NCBI RefSeq assembly: GCF_007990265.1
Contig: NZ_BJWH01000023.1
Coordinates: 1 to 64,000 of the forward strand
DNA length: 64,000 bases
Direction of reading: 5' to 3'
Source of the DNA: Cellulomonas terrae
Lineage (GTDB): Bacteria; Actinomycetota; Actinomycetes; Actinomycetales; Cellulomonadaceae
Shown here: positions 45,622 through 60,016 of the stretch, piece by piece
Position numbering within the stretch: position 1 is the first letter of the stretch
Layout of the letters: the number at the start of each line of letters is the position of its first letter
Notes under the pieces: generated by a model
What the model was told of the DNA's origin: nothing
Seen by the model: only the letters and a program-made list of their open reading frames with translations
The model's database searches: none
Position numbers and translations under genes: made by a program

Positions 45622-46269
45622 ATGGACGACCTCTGGCCCCTCGCCGGCCTGCGCGTGCGCAGCGGAGACCTCGAGCTGCGGTACATGGACGACGCGGACG
45701 TCCACGCCCTCGCCCGGCTCGCGGCCGACGGCGTCCACGCACCCGAGGCGATGCCGTTCACCGTCCCGTGGACGCGCGGCACACCGACCGAGGTCGCCCG
45801 CAGCGTGCTGACCTACCAGTGGGGTGCGCGCGTGTCGGCATCGCGGGACGCGTGGAACCTGGAGCTCGCGGTCGTGCGGGACGGGGAGGTGCTGGGCACT
45901 CAGTCGCTGACGGCGACCGCCTTCCCCGTCACGCGGACGGCCGAGACCGGCTCGTGGCTGGGGCTGCGCCACCACGGGCGCGGCGTCGGCACCCGGATGC
46001 GGCTGATGATCCTGCACCTGCTCTTCGAGGGCTTCGACGGGCTCCGGGCCACCACGAGCGCGTTCGACGACAACGCGTCGTCGACCGGGGTGACCCGCCG
46101 GCTCGGCTACGCGGAGAACGGCGTCGACGTGCTGGACCGCGAAGGCTCACCGGCGACGAGCCGCCGGTACGTCCTCGACCGTGCCACCTGGGACGCGCGG
46201 CCGGCCGAGCAGCGGCCCGTGGTCGAGCTCGACGGGGTGCCGGCCGCGCGGGTACAGCTCGGCATCTAG
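45622..46269 (+). CDS. GNAT-family N-acetyltransferase
   Basis: The 215-residue protein has the GNAT acetyl-CoA loop LGLRHHGRGVGTRMRLMILHL and the downstream TSAFDDNASSTGVTRRLGY typical of RimJ/RimL-like members. The substrate cannot be read. Its TAG stop shares the palindrome CTAG with the stop of the convergent response-regulator gene. Confidence 0.88.
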   Translation: MDDLWPLAGLRVRSGDLELRYMDDADVHALARLAADGVHAPEAMPFTVPWTRGTPTEVARSVLTYQWGARVSASRDAWNLELAVVRDGEVLGTQSLTATAFPVTRTAETGSWLGLRHHGRGVGTRMRLMILHLLFEGFDGLRATTSAFDDNASSTGVTRRLGYAENGVDVLDREGSPATSRRYVLDRATWDARPAEQRPVVELDGVPAARVQLGI

Positions 46270-46925
46270 CGGTCGTCGGCCGCGTCGTGCACGTACCGCG
46301 CGACCTGCACCCGGTTGGTCACCTCCAGCTTGGTGAACACGCTGCCCACGTGCGTCTTCACGGTGGCGACGCCGAGGTGCAGCGACCGGGCGATCTCGGT
46401 GTTCGTCATCCCGGCGGACACGGCGTCGGCCACCTCCCTCTCCCGTTCCGTGAGGCGCGTGAGCAGGGTGCGTGCCTTGCGTCGACGCCCGTCGTCCGCC
46501 GGCCGGGTGACCGCGGCGATCAGCTGGTTGGTCACGCTCGGTGAGAGCATCGGCTCACCGAGCGCGACGCGACGCACCGCCACCACGAGGTCCGCCGGGG
46601 CGGTGTCCTTGAGCAGGAACCCCGCGGCGCCCAGCTGCAGGGCCGTGAGGACCATCTCGTCGGTGTCGAACGTGGTCAGCACGATGATCCTCGCGGTCGT
46701 GCCGCGCTCTCGGAGCCGTCGCGTCGCCGCCAGGCCGTCCATCCGTGGCATGCGGATGTCCATGAGCACCACGTCGGGCAGCTCGCGTGCGATGACGTCC
46801 ATCGCGTCCTGCCCGTCGACCGCCTCACCCACGACGTCCAGGTCGGGCGCCCCGCCCAGGATCATCCGCAGACCGGCGCGCACCAGGGGGTCGTCGTCGA
46901 CGACCACGACCCTCACGCCGGCCAT
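46266..46925 (-). CDS. NarL/LuxR-type response regulator
   Basis: The 219-residue protein has a receiver domain with VVDDDPLVR, the phospho-acceptor Asp in VLMDIRMP and the switch Lys in LKDTAP, then a C-terminal LuxR helix-turn-helix (LTEREREVADAVSAGMTNTEIARSL, shown here in part). It acts with the histidine kinase gene that overlaps it by 13 bases. The targets are unknown; the DUF4386 gene or the ABC exporter are candidates by proximity. Confidence 0.93.
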   Translation of the reverse strand: MAGVRVVVVDDDPLVRAGLRMILGGAPDLDVVGEAVDGQDAMDVIARELPDVVLMDIRMPRMDGLAATRRLRERGTTARIIVLTTFDTDEMVLTALQLGAAGFLLKDTAPADLVVAVRRVALGEPMLSPSVTNQLIAAVTRPADDGRRRKARTLLTRLTEREREVADAVSAGMTNTEIARSLHLGVATVKTHVGSVFTKLEVTNRVQVARYVHDAADDR

Positions 46926-48115
46926 GGCAGCCTCGCCCCCACGACGAACGACCCGTCCGGCCCGACACCGTGCTCGAGCTCGCCGCCCGCCAGCTCGGCG
47001 CGCTCGGCGAGGCCCGCGAGCCCGACGCCGCCCGTCCGCCCGTCCGGAACCGTGCTGAGACCGTTCCGGACCTCGATCTCGAGCTGTCCGCCGGGTCCGC
47101 CCGCGAGCCGGACGCTCACCGGCTCACCGGGTGCGTGCTTGCGCGCATTGGTCAAGGCCTCCTGGACGATCCGGAACGACGTGCGGGACAGGGTCTGCGG
47201 GCCAGGCTCCTCGAGCAGGGCCGTGGTGTCGAGCGCGATGTCCGACCCGGCCTCGCGGGCGTCGGCGAGCAGCGCGGGAAGCTCCGCCAGGGTGGGCTGC
47301 GGAGGTTCGACGCCGACCGCCTCGGCCCCGGCCCGCAGCACGCCGAGCACCTGGCGGAGCTCGCTGAGGGCCAGCTGCGCATTGGACTGGATGGTCTGTG
47401 CGGTCTCACGCGTCTCCTCCCGGGTGAGGTCGTCCCGGTAGGCCAGCGCACCCGCGTGGAGCGCGACCAGCGAGATCCGGTGCGCGAGGACGTCGTGCAT
47501 CTCCCGCGCGATCCGGGTGCGCTCGGCGTCGCGTGCCCGCTCCGACGCCAGCTCCCGTTCGCGGTCCGCCGTCGCCACCTGCTCGTGCAGCGACGCCACC
47601 AGCTCCCGCCGGGTGCCGATGTAGTAGCCGGTGGTCATCGTCGCAGCGAAGTAGATGATCCCCACCAGGACGGAGAACAGCGTCGCGTAGGTCTCCGTCG
47701 GCGGGCCGGGGAACGCCGTCCGGTAGTACACCTCGGAGACGATCCCGGTGAGCAGCGCGACCGCTCCGACGAGCACCACCCAGGAACGCCGACGCCACGT
47801 CGCCATCGAGACCAGCGCGATCGTCGCCGCTCCGATGCTGGCCGTGGAGACCGCCGTGGCCGCGATCGTGAGGCACGCGACCGCCAGCGGGTACCGCCGG
47901 CGCAACGGGAGCAGACAGAGGGTCACGATCCCGAGCAGCAGGTCGAGCGCTGTGAGCACGAGGGTGACCTCGTCCAGCTCCGGCTCGAAGCTCGCGTGCT
48001 CGGCGAGCATGACTCCCCACGCGCCCACCCCGACGATCGCCGCCACCAGGTACCGCCACACGCGGGACCACAGCGACAGCGCCGCCTGCGGCGGGGTCGG
48101 CGTGGTGAAGAGCAT
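46913..48115 (-). CDS. Histidine kinase, NarL/DesK group
   Basis: The 400-residue protein has about five or six membrane spans in the first 170 residues, a coiled coil, a HisKA_3 site REMHDVLAHRISL with the phosphorylated His, and a C-terminal ATP-binding domain ending GGVGLAGLAERAELAGG. The membrane region lacks a large sensor domain, so the signal may be sensed in the membrane. It is the first gene of the kinase-regulator pair. Confidence 0.92.
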   Translation of the reverse strand: MLFTTPTPPQAALSLWSRVWRYLVAAIVGVGAWGVMLAEHASFEPELDEVTLVLTALDLLLGIVTLCLLPLRRRYPLAVACLTIAATAVSTASIGAATIALVSMATWRRRSWVVLVGAVALLTGIVSEVYYRTAFPGPPTETYATLFSVLVGIIYFAATMTTGYYIGTRRELVASLHEQVATADRERELASERARDAERTRIAREMHDVLAHRISLVALHAGALAYRDDLTREETRETAQTIQSNAQLALSELRQVLGVLRAGAEAVGVEPPQPTLAELPALLADAREAGSDIALDTTALLEEPGPQTLSRTSFRIVQEALTNARKHAPGEPVSVRLAGGPGGQLEIEVRNGLSTVPDGRTGGVGLAGLAERAELAGGELEHGVGPDGSFVVGARLPWPA

Positions 48116-48280
48116 GACGGCAGCCTAGGCAGTGGGGCTGCGACCCTCGCCCACCTTCCGGCCGCTCCGCCTCCACCATCCGGTGGAGCCAGGGCTGACC
48201 CCAGCGCCGATGTCGCGACGAGCCCGCCCCCGGGACCGTGGGTCCGCCATCGATCGACCACCGACCCTGGAGCAGCTCCC

Positions 48281-48994
48281 ATGACCAGACCGCTCACGCT
48301 CGCGCGCACCGCGGGCGCCCTCTACCTCCTCCTCGCCCTGCTGGGCTCCTGGGCCCAGCTCGCCGCGCGCGGGTCGCTCTACGTCCCGGGCGACGCGGAC
48401 GCCACCGCCACGGGGATCGTCGAGCACGAGACCCTGTTCCGGCTCAGCCTCGTGGCCGACATCCTCATGGCCGTCGTCTTCGTCCTCCTCGGCCTCACGC
48501 TCTTCCGGCTCCTCGACGGCGTGCACCGCCGAGCGGGCACCGCCCTGCTGGTGTTCGTCGCGGTCGGTGCCAGCTCGATCCTGGTGAACCTGACGTTCCA
48601 GGTGGGCGCCCTCCTGACCGCCACCGACCCCGCCTTCGACGCGGCGACCACCCTGCTGCTGCTCGACCTGCACGCGTACGGCTACGCGCTCGGCGGCGTG
48701 TTCTTCGGCCTCTGGCTCCTCCCGATGGGGTGGGCGGCGGTCCGCACGACGCTGTTCCCGACGTGGCTCGGGGTGCTCCTGATCGCGGGCTCCGTCGCCT
48801 GGGTGCTCGACCCGGTGATCCTGTTCGGGCTTCCCGACGCCGACCTCCTGCCCGCGGTGGTCGCGACGGTCACCACCGTCGCCGAGCTCACTCTGATCGT
48901 GTACCTGCTGGTCCGAGGGGTGCGTCGGGAAGCACCGGTCGGCGTCACGTTCCCACGCGCGGACCACCGTCAGGGTTCGCCGCAGACACCGTGA
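48281..48994 (+). CDS. DUF4386 family integral membrane protein
   Basis: The 237-residue protein has about six spans and the DUF4386 pattern (LARTAGALYLLLALLG at the start, LYVPGDADATA loop, LLLLDLHAYGYALGGVFFGLWLL). It diverges from the histidine kinase gene across 165 bases, so the two-component system may control it. Its last 50 bases overlap the end of the opposite-strand WYL regulator gene, an unusually long convergent overlap. Confidence 0.85.
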   Translation: MTRPLTLARTAGALYLLLALLGSWAQLAARGSLYVPGDADATATGIVEHETLFRLSLVADILMAVVFVLLGLTLFRLLDGVHRRAGTALLVFVAVGASSILVNLTFQVGALLTATDPAFDAATTLLLLDLHAYGYALGGVFFGLWLLPMGWAAVRTTLFPTWLGVLLIAGSVAWVLDPVILFGLPDADLLPAVVATVTTVAELTLIVYLLVRGVRREAPVGVTFPRADHRQGSPQTP

Positions 48995-49943
48995 GATGGG
49001 TGGCGAGCCGCCCGACGGTCTCGGCGAGATCGGCCGGCTCCTCGACGGCAACCCGCGCGCTGAGCGCGAGGCGGGCGACGGTCATGGCGAGCCGGCCGAG
49101 ATCCTCGCTGCGGACCTGGACGACGCACGAGTCCGGGCCCAGCTCGATCGGTGAGTGGTCGACCCAGCGGAGCACCCCCTCCAGGTCGGCGAACGCGGCG
49201 TCGACGGCGAGCCTCGCCTCGTGGGGACGGGGTATCGACCCGATCGAGCCGGCGACGAAGCTCGCCGCATCGCCACCCGGGATCTCGCGCGCCGCGAAGA
49301 AGCTGCCCCGGCCCCGCGGCTCGCGGAGACGGTCCAGCCGGAACGTGCGCCAGTCGCCTCGACCCTGGTCCCAGGCCACGAGATACCAGCGGCGGCCGGC
49401 GGTGACGAGCTGGTGCGGCTGCACGAGCCGCCGGCCGGCCGTGCCGTCGCGGGGTCGGTAGTCGAAGCTCACGTCCTCACGGTCTCGGCACGCCGCGGCG
49501 AGAACACTGAGCGCCTCAGGGTCGACGACGTCGTCGTCGGCCGTCCACGGCATCGACGTGACGCTGGAGTGCAGCGCGGAGACCCGCCGGCGCAGCCGGT
49601 GCGGCAGGAGCTGTTCGAGCTTCGTCAGGGCGCGCAGCGACGCCTCGTCCATCCCGTCGATCGCGGCCTCTGCGGCGTATCGCAGCCCGACGGCCACCGC
49701 GACCGCCTCGTCGTCGTCGAGGACAAGAGGCGGCACGTGCGCCCCCGCCGCGAGTCGGTAGCCGCCGTACCTGCCTGGCGTGGCATCGACCGGATACCCG
49801 AGCTCGCGCAGCCGGTCGACGTCGCGGCGCACCGTGCGCTCCGTGACCTCGAGGCGTCGGGCGAGCTCGTCGCCGCGCCACGACCGGTGGGTCTGCAGGA
49901 GCGAGAGCAGCTGCAGCGCCCGGCCGGTGGGGTCCTTCCGCAT
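48945..49943 (-). CDS. YafY-type transcriptional regulator with HTH and WYL domains
   Basis: The 332-residue protein has an N-terminal winged helix (RALQLLSLLQTHRSWRGDELARRLEVTERTVRRDV in part) and a WYL domain (VSFDYRPRDG, PHQLVTAGRRWYLVAWD) that binds nucleic acid or small ligands. Such regulators often control the divergent neighbour, here the epoxide-hydrolase-like gene 102 bases away. Confidence 0.92.
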   Translation of the reverse strand: MRKDPTGRALQLLSLLQTHRSWRGDELARRLEVTERTVRRDVDRLRELGYPVDATPGRYGGYRLAAGAHVPPLVLDDDEAVAVAVGLRYAAEAAIDGMDEASLRALTKLEQLLPHRLRRRVSALHSSVTSMPWTADDDVVDPEALSVLAAACRDREDVSFDYRPRDGTAGRRLVQPHQLVTAGRRWYLVAWDQGRGDWRTFRLDRLREPRGRGSFFAAREIPGGDAASFVAGSIGSIPRPHEARLAVDAAFADLEGVLRWVDHSPIELGPDSCVVQVRSEDLGRLAMTVARLALSARVAVEEPADLAETVGRLATHLTVSAANPDGGPRVGT

Positions 49944-50045
49944 CTCCGGAGTCTGGCACCTGTTCAGGACCGAATCTGTCCGCAGTGCCGCCTACCGTGC
50001 GGGCAACCGAGATCGCCTGACCCCGACGAGAGAGCGAGAAACACC

Positions 50046-50990
50046 ATGTCCGGTGCCACCGACTTCCCCGAGCCCACCGTCATCGCCGTCAACGGGGTGA
50101 AGCTCGAAGTGTTCGAGGCAGGCCAGGACAATGTCGGGAATCCCGTCGTGCTCTGTCACGGATGGCCCGAGCACGCCTTCACGTGGCGCCGACAGATGTC
50201 CGCCCTCGCGGCCGCGGGGTATCACGTCATCGCCCCGAACCAACGGGGTTACGGGGAGTCGTCCCGTCCGGACGACGTGACGGACTACGACATCGAGCAC
50301 CTGACGGGTGACCTCGTCGCACTCCTCGACCACTACGGGTACGCGGATGCCACGTTCGTCGGGCACGACTGGGGTGCCATGGTCGTCTGGGGCCTGACCT
50401 TGTTGCACCCGGACCGCGTGAACAAGGTGATCAACCTGAGCCTGCCCTACATGGAGCGCGGAGAGATGCCCTGGCTCCAGCTGATGGAGGCCGTGTTCGG
50501 CGGCGACCACTACTTCGTCCACTTCACGCAGCAGCCCGGCGTCGCCGATGCCGTGTTCGAGGAGAACACCCACCAGTTCCTGCGCAACCTGTACCGGAAG
50601 AATGAGCCCCCCGCGGACCCGCAGCCGGGCATGGTCATGATCAACCTCGCCCAGGCGGAGGCTCCGCGCGGGGAGCCCGTCCTGAGTGACGACGACCTGG
50701 CCGTGTTCGTCTCCGCGTTCGAGTCCTCGGGCTTCACGGGCAGCGTCAACTGGTACCGGAACCTGGACCGCAACTGGCACCAGCTCGCAGACGCCGACCC
50801 CGTCATCCACCAGCCCACCCTCATGATCTACGGCGACCGGGACCCGGTGAGGGCGTCGGAGAACCTGAGGGAGTTCGTGCCGAACGTCGACGTGGTCACC
50901 CTGGACTGCGGTCACTGGATCCAGGAGGAGAAGCCGGACGAGGTCAACCGAGCGATCCTGACCTGGCTCGGACAGCAGGACGCCACCTGA
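50046..50990 (+). CDS. Alpha/beta hydrolase, epoxide-hydrolase-like
   Basis: The 314-residue protein has the oxyanion motif HGWPE, the nucleophile elbow GHDWGA with Asp as nucleophile, RGYGESSRP, the lid Tyr residues and a C-terminal CGHWIQEEKP with the catalytic His. Asp in the elbow and HGWPE mark the epoxide hydrolase group over esterases. Its substrate is unknown. The ATG follows AGAGAGCGAGAAACACC. The WYL regulator is divergent and probably controls it. Confidence 0.9.
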   Translation: MSGATDFPEPTVIAVNGVKLEVFEAGQDNVGNPVVLCHGWPEHAFTWRRQMSALAAAGYHVIAPNQRGYGESSRPDDVTDYDIEHLTGDLVALLDHYGYADATFVGHDWGAMVVWGLTLLHPDRVNKVINLSLPYMERGEMPWLQLMEAVFGGDHYFVHFTQQPGVADAVFEENTHQFLRNLYRKNEPPADPQPGMVMINLAQAEAPRGEPVLSDDDLAVFVSAFESSGFTGSVNWYRNLDRNWHQLADADPVIHQPTLMIYGDRDPVRASENLREFVPNVDVVTLDCGHWIQEEKPDEVNRAILTWLGQQDAT

Positions 50991-51038
50991 CTCCTGGGAG
51001 TCCCTGAGATCTCCCGGCACCACGGCGGCCCACACGAC

Positions 51039-51069
51039 GATGCCCTCGCCCGACCCGGGCGAGGGCATC
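51039..51069. terminator. Terminator between the hydrolase and tRNA-Ala
   Basis: A perfect 14-bp stem (GATGCCCTCGCCCG and complement) with an ACC loop, between the hydrolase gene and the opposite-strand tRNA. Confidence 0.85.
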
Positions 51070-51097
51070 CGCGACGACGAACCGCGCGCGGCGGCTC

Positions 51098-51173
51098 TGG
51101 TGGAGCCAAGGGGACTCGAACCCCTAACCCCCTGCTTGCAAAGCAGGTGCGCTACCAATTGCGCCATGGCCCC
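51098..51173 (-). tRNA. tRNA-Ala (TGC anticodon)
   Basis: The sequence folds as a standard cloverleaf with acceptor GGGGCCA/UGGCUCC, anticodon loop reading UGC and T arm GGUUCGAGUCC. CCA is encoded and included. Confidence 0.95.
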
Positions 51174-51189
51174 GTCAGGGACCGACCCG

Positions 51190-51309
51190 TTACTCGAAGG
51201 TGTCGGTGACCTCTGCCCACAGGTCTCGCTCGTCGCGATCCTGCGCGTACTTCTGCCACACGACGAATCCGATGGCGGCAACAGCCGCCAGGAGCAGGAG
51301 CTTCTTCAT
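51190..51309 (-). CDS. DLW-39 family protein, 39 residues
   Basis: A complete 39-codon gene between the two tRNAs: MKKLLLLAAVAAIGFVVWQK, then YAQDRDERDLWAEVTDTFE. One hydrophobic segment followed by an acidic tail with Asp-Leu-Trp matches the DLW-39 family, named for length and motif and found at this place in actinobacteria. GGGGGAACC precedes the ATG. The function is unknown. Confidence 0.88.
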   Translation of the reverse strand: MKKLLLLAAVAAIGFVVWQKYAQDRDERDLWAEVTDTFE

Positions 51310-51331
51310 CGGTTCCCCCACGGGTCGGGAG

Positions 51332-51405
51332 TGGGCCTAACAGGACTTGAACCTGTGACCTCTTCCTTATCAGGGAAGCGCTCTAACCGTCTGAGCTATA
51401 GGCCC
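51332..51405 (-). tRNA. tRNA-Ile (GAT anticodon)
   Basis: A 74-base cloverleaf with acceptor GGGCCUA/UAGGCCC, anticodon stem-loop UUCCCUGAUAAGGAA giving GAU, and T arm GGUUCAAGUCC. CCA is not encoded. The pair tRNA-Ile, tRNA-Ala after gyrA is typical of actinobacteria. Confidence 0.95.
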
Positions 51406-51475
51406 GTGCACTACGCGCGCCGTACTGGCGCCGGATGAGACTACCCCAGGGCGGGGGCGCTGCCCAAACCGTCGA

Positions 51476-52401
51476 TCACTCGTCCGTCATGGTCACGTGC
51501 ACCCCGCCGACGAGCGCCGCGACGATGTTGTAGAGGAAGGCGCCGATGGTCGCGAGAGCCGTCAGGAGGAAGACGTCGATGACCGCGACGAGCGTCGCGC
51601 CGGAGATGATCCGCTGGAACTCGACGTACTGCAGGATGTCGATCCCGCTCTCGGTCCCGGTGATCTGCGTGACCAGGTCGTCGGCCTTGGTGAACACCTG
51701 GAGCCCGTTGAGCGTGAACCAGACGACGGCTGCTGCGACGACGATCATCACGCCGATCGCGACGGACAGCAGGAACGACAGTTTCATCACGGACCACGGG
51801 TCGACACGTGAGATCGCCAGCCGGACACGGCGCGGTGCACCGTGCGACCCGATCGTCGGGATGCGTCCCGTGGTCGGCCGAGCGCCCGTGAGGTTGTCGG
51901 ACGAGGTGGCTGTCCGAGGGGCCGCCGGAGTGGTGGTCATGGACGGCTCCTTGGGACGGGGTCGGGTGGCCGCGGCGATCGCGGCAGACGTGGCGACTCC
52001 GGCTCGCTTGAGCCAGACGGTGGCGGTGTCCACCGCAACCATCATCGGGGACGGAGGGTCGTGCTCGTCGCCAGAGGCGGAGACGGACGTGTCACGATCC
52101 TGTGGAGATGTCGCGGTGGCTGTCCTGGTTTCGGACTGTTCCGGACGGATCGGCGCTGCCGTCCTGGCCGCTGACGTGGACGTGCGCGTCGGGGTCGCCG
52201 TCGGGGGCATCACGCTCGCGGGCACGGTGAACGCGGTCGAGCCGTTCGAGCCGTTCAGGTTGGGCACGTGCGTCGCGGCGTCCTCGCTGTCGCTCCACGT
52301 CGGTCCGGATCCCGTGCGCGGCGCGGACGTCGTCTGACGGCCGGCGGTCGTCGGGGTCGTCGGACGCTTGCGCGGCGGGATCGAGGGGGGCGTGGAATCG
52401 G

Positions 52402-52405
<4 letters not shown>
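51476..52405 (-). CDS. DUF3566 membrane protein
   Basis: The 309-residue protein has a long disordered N-terminal part (about 190 residues of Thr/Pro/Ser/Ala) and a C-terminal DUF3566 domain with two spans ([25 protein letters not shown] and [28 protein letters not shown] in part), starting [15 protein letters not shown]. The domain is found directly after gyrA in actinobacteria. Its ATG overlaps the gyrA stop. The function is unknown. Confidence 0.9.
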
Positions 52406-55008
<2,603 letters not shown>

Positions 55009-55057
55009 CGTGCTTCCTTACGTTCGGTGCTTGCTTGCTCGGCCCGTGCGCGCTCGA

Positions 55058-57097
<2,040 letters not shown>

Positions 57098-57279
57098 GGG
57101 CGGTGGTGCTCCTCAAGCTCTCACACGCGACGGAGGGCGCCGATCGAGGTTCGCCGGATCGGATCACTCCATGACGCTGGAGTTCTGGTCTGGAAGGCGG
57201 CACAGATGCGCCAGGAATGACCTCTGTAGTCTACCTGGTGGACGGCCCAGAACCGTGTTCTGCACAGCTTCGTCCTCGA

Positions 57280-57840
57280 TCAGCGGAACGTGTCGCGCTC
57301 CCCGCGCCCCTGGACCCGCTTCGGACCCGTCTTGAACCGGGGCCCACCCGGGTTCAGCACCGTGATCTCCAGGACGATCCCGTCGCCGAGATCGGCCGCG
57401 AGCCGCCCGAGCATCGCGGGCGCCAGGAACCGCAGCTGGGTCGCCCATGACGTCGAGTGCGCGCGCAGCGTGAGCGCCCCGCCCTCGAACGACACGTACT
57501 CGCAGTGCTCGGCCACCTGCGGGCCGAGCAGCTCCGACCACCGGTGCTTGAGCACGCCCGCGACCTGGTCCGACGGCCCGCCCAGCTGGTCGAGCAGGCC
57601 GCTGACGGTCGAGCCGATGAGCTGCGGGTCGCGGGCACCGGGTCCGGCCGTCCCCACCTGCACGGGGACCAGCGGCCGACGACGCGCGGGGTCTCCCGGA
57701 CGGTAGCCGCGCTGCGCAGCCGCAGCCTTCGCGCGTCCCAGCGCGCCGAGCGCCACCTGTCGCGGCGGGGTCAGCTCCACGAGCTCGCGCAGCGGGGTGT
57801 CCACCGCGCGGGGCTGCGGGAAGAGCTCCTCAGAGGACAC
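57280..57840 (-). CDS. DUF721 (DciA-like) protein
   Basis: From a GTG overlapping the recF stop the protein is about 186 residues. A low-complexity basic middle leads to the DUF721 domain ([41 protein letters not shown] in part, then [17 protein letters not shown]). DciA proteins load the replicative helicase in bacteria lacking DnaC. Its place between recF and gyrB is standard for actinobacteria. Confidence 0.88.
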   Translation of the reverse strand: MSSEELFPQPRAVDTPLRELVELTPPRQVALGALGRAKAAAAQRGYRPGDPARRRPLVPVQVGTAGPGARDPQLIGSTVSGLLDQLGGPSDQVAGVLKHRWSELLGPQVAEHCEYVSFEGGALTLRAHSTSWATQLRFLAPAMLGRLAADLGDGIVLEITVLNPGGPRFKTGPKRVQGRGERDTFR

Positions 57841-59011
57841 GAGCCACCTCGCCCCCCATGACGTCCACCCGCGCACCGGCCAGCGGAGCCGGGACGTCGT
57901 CGGCGACCGCCGCCGTGATCAGGACCTGCCGGGCATGCGCGACGAGCTCCGCCAGCCGGTCCCGGCGTCGCGCGTCGAGCTCGGCGAACACGTCGTCGAG
58001 GATGAGCACCGGCTCGCCGTCCGGTCCCCAGTCGCCCCCGACGCCCTCGTCGCCGCGCGTCAGCAGCTCGTACGACGCGAGCCGCAGCGCGAGCGCGAAC
58101 GACCACGACTCCCCGTGGCTCGCGTACCCCTTGGCCGGCAGCCCGCCGAGGGAGAGAACGAGGTCGTCGCGATGCGGGCCGACGAGACTCACGCCGCGCT
58201 CGATCTCCTTGCTCCGCAGACGGCCCATCGCCTCGAGCAGCTGCGCCTCGACCAGCTCGACGCCGGCCGTGTCGTCCTCGATCTCCAGCACCGCGTCCAG
58301 CGACGCCTTGTAGGTCACGATCGCGTCGCCCTGTCCGGCGCTGACCTGCGCATACGCCTTCTCGACGTGCGGCGCGAGCGCCCGGACCAGGCTCCGCCGC
58401 GCGACGATGATCTGCGCGCCCGTCTGCGCGAGCTTGGCGTCCCAGACGTCCAGCGTGCGCAGGTCCGCACCCGCCCCCCGACGCGCGACGGCCGCCGACT
58501 TCAGCAGCGCCGACCGCTGCCGCAGGACCCGGTCGTAGTCGGCCACCGTCCCGGCGACGCGCGGCGTCAGCTGCACCAGGAGGTCGTCGAGGAACCGTCG
58601 TCGGCCGTCGGGGTCACCCTTGACCAGCGACAGGTCCTCCGGCGCGAACAGCACCGTGCGCAGGATGCCCAGCACGTCGCGCGCCCTCGTCGGTGAACCG
58701 CCGTTGACCCGGGCGCGGTTCGCCTTGCCGGGCGTGACCTCGATCTCGACCAGCGTCGACCGCGGCCTTCCCGGCTCCAGCTCGCGCACGACCTTCGCGC
58801 GGACCACCGCCCTGGTCGTCCCGGCACGCACCAGCGCGGCATCCGTCGGCACCCGGTGGCTCCCGAGCGTCGCGACGTAGCCCATCGCCTCGACCAGGTT
58901 CGTCTTGCCCTGCCCGTTGGGACCGACGAGCGCGGTGATCCCCGGCTCCAGCGGGAGCTCGACCTGCGCGTACGAGCGGAAGTCCGTCAGGGAGAGGTGG
59001 GCGACGTACAT
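57830..59011 (-). CDS. recF: RecF, recombination mediator
   Basis: The 393-residue protein starts [21 protein letters not shown], with Walker [14 protein letters not shown], the ABC-type signature [19 protein letters not shown] in part and Walker [14 protein letters not shown]. RecF loads RecA on gapped DNA. It overlaps the DciA-like gene by eleven bases. Confidence 0.96.
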   Translation of the reverse strand: MYVAHLSLTDFRSYAQVELPLEPGITALVGPNGQGKTNLVEAMGYVATLGSHRVPTDAALVRAGTTRAVVRAKVVRELEPGRPRSTLVEIEVTPGKANRARVNGGSPTRARDVLGILRTVLFAPEDLSLVKGDPDGRRRFLDDLLVQLTPRVAGTVADYDRVLRQRSALLKSAAVARRGAGADLRTLDVWDAKLAQTGAQIIVARRSLVRALAPHVEKAYAQVSAGQGDAIVTYKASLDAVLEIEDDTAGVELVEAQLLEAMGRLRSKEIERGVSLVGPHRDDLVLSLGGLPAKGYASHGESWSFALALRLASYELLTRGDEGVGGDWGPDGEPVLILDDVFAELDARRRDRLAELVAHARQVLITAAVADDVPAPLAGARVDVMGGEVARVL

Positions 59012-59020
59012 CTGTTCCGG

Positions 59021-59950
59021 CTACAGCGACTGTGACGGCGGTGTACCGGTGACCGGACCCGTGGTGCCCGCCGGCTTGACCGCGTGCCCGCCGAACTGCT
59101 GACGCAGCGCCGCGACGGCCTTCATCGCCGGGGACTCCTCCTGGCGGGACTGGAACCGCGCGAACAGGGCCGCCGAGATCACCGGTGCCGGCACGGCCAG
59201 GTCGATCGCCTCGTCGACGGTCCACCGACCCTCGCCGGAGTCCTCGACCCAGTCGTCGATCTCGCCCAGGCCCGGGTCCTGGCCCAGCGCCTTCACCAGC
59301 AGCTCCAGCAGCCAGGACCGCACGACCGTACCTCGCTGCCACGCGCGCATCGTGCCGTGCACGTCCGTGACCAGGTCCTTCGCAGCCAGGAGCTCGTAGC
59401 CCTCGGCGTAGGACTGCATCAGCCCGTACTCGATGCCGTTGTGCACCATCTTCGCGAAGTGGCCCGCGCCGACCGTCCCGGCGTGCACGAAGCCCTCCTC
59501 GCGCGGGCCCTCGGGACGCAGGGCGTCGAACACCGGCATGACCTTCGCGACGACGGCCGCGTCCCCGCCGACCATCAGGCCGTACCCGTTCTCGAGGCCC
59601 CAGACACCACCGGACACCCCGGCGTCCAGGAAGTCGACACCGGTCTGCGCCAGGACGTCGGCGTGCTTCTGGTCGTCCTGGTAGTACGAGTTCCCACCGT
59701 CGATCAGGATGTCACCCCTGGTCAGCAGGCCGGCCAGCTCCGTGACGACCCCGTCGGTGATGACCCCGGAAGGCACCATCACCCAGACGACCCGCTCACC
59801 GGCGGGCAGCGCCTCGACCAGCGCCTCGAGCGACGGGACGTCGGTCACGTCCGGGTTGCGGTCGTACCCCGTGACCTCGATGCCCGCGGCACGGATGCGG
59901 GTGCGCATGTTCGCACCCATCTTGCCCAGACCCACCAGACCGATGTGCAT
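59021..59950 (-). CDS. gnd: 6-phosphogluconate dehydrogenase, short (GntZ-type)
   Basis: From the ATG the protein is 309 residues. It has the Rossmann start MHIGLVGLGKMGANM, the signature DILIDGGNSYY and SGGVWGLENGYGLMVGG, and the HNGIEYGLMQ active-site region. The length fits the short, often NAD-dependent form rather than the 470-residue enzyme. It oxidatively decarboxylates 6-phosphogluconate. Position between dnaN and recF is common in this order of actinobacteria. Confidence 0.94.
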   Translation of the reverse strand: MHIGLVGLGKMGANMRTRIRAAGIEVTGYDRNPDVTDVPSLEALVEALPAGERVVWVMVPSGVITDGVVTELAGLLTRGDILIDGGNSYYQDDQKHADVLAQTGVDFLDAGVSGGVWGLENGYGLMVGGDAAVVAKVMPVFDALRPEGPREEGFVHAGTVGAGHFAKMVHNGIEYGLMQSYAEGYELLAAKDLVTDVHGTMRAWQRGTVVRSWLLELLVKALGQDPGLGEIDDWVEDSGEGRWTVDEAIDLAVPAPVISAALFARFQSRQEESPAMKAVAALRQQFGGHAVKPAGTTGPVTGTPPSQSL

Positions 59951-60016
59951 GACTGTGCCTCTCTCGGATCCGCGCTCGCGCGTCCCACTGTGCCGCACGA
60001 GGCGGCGGTGCGCCGG

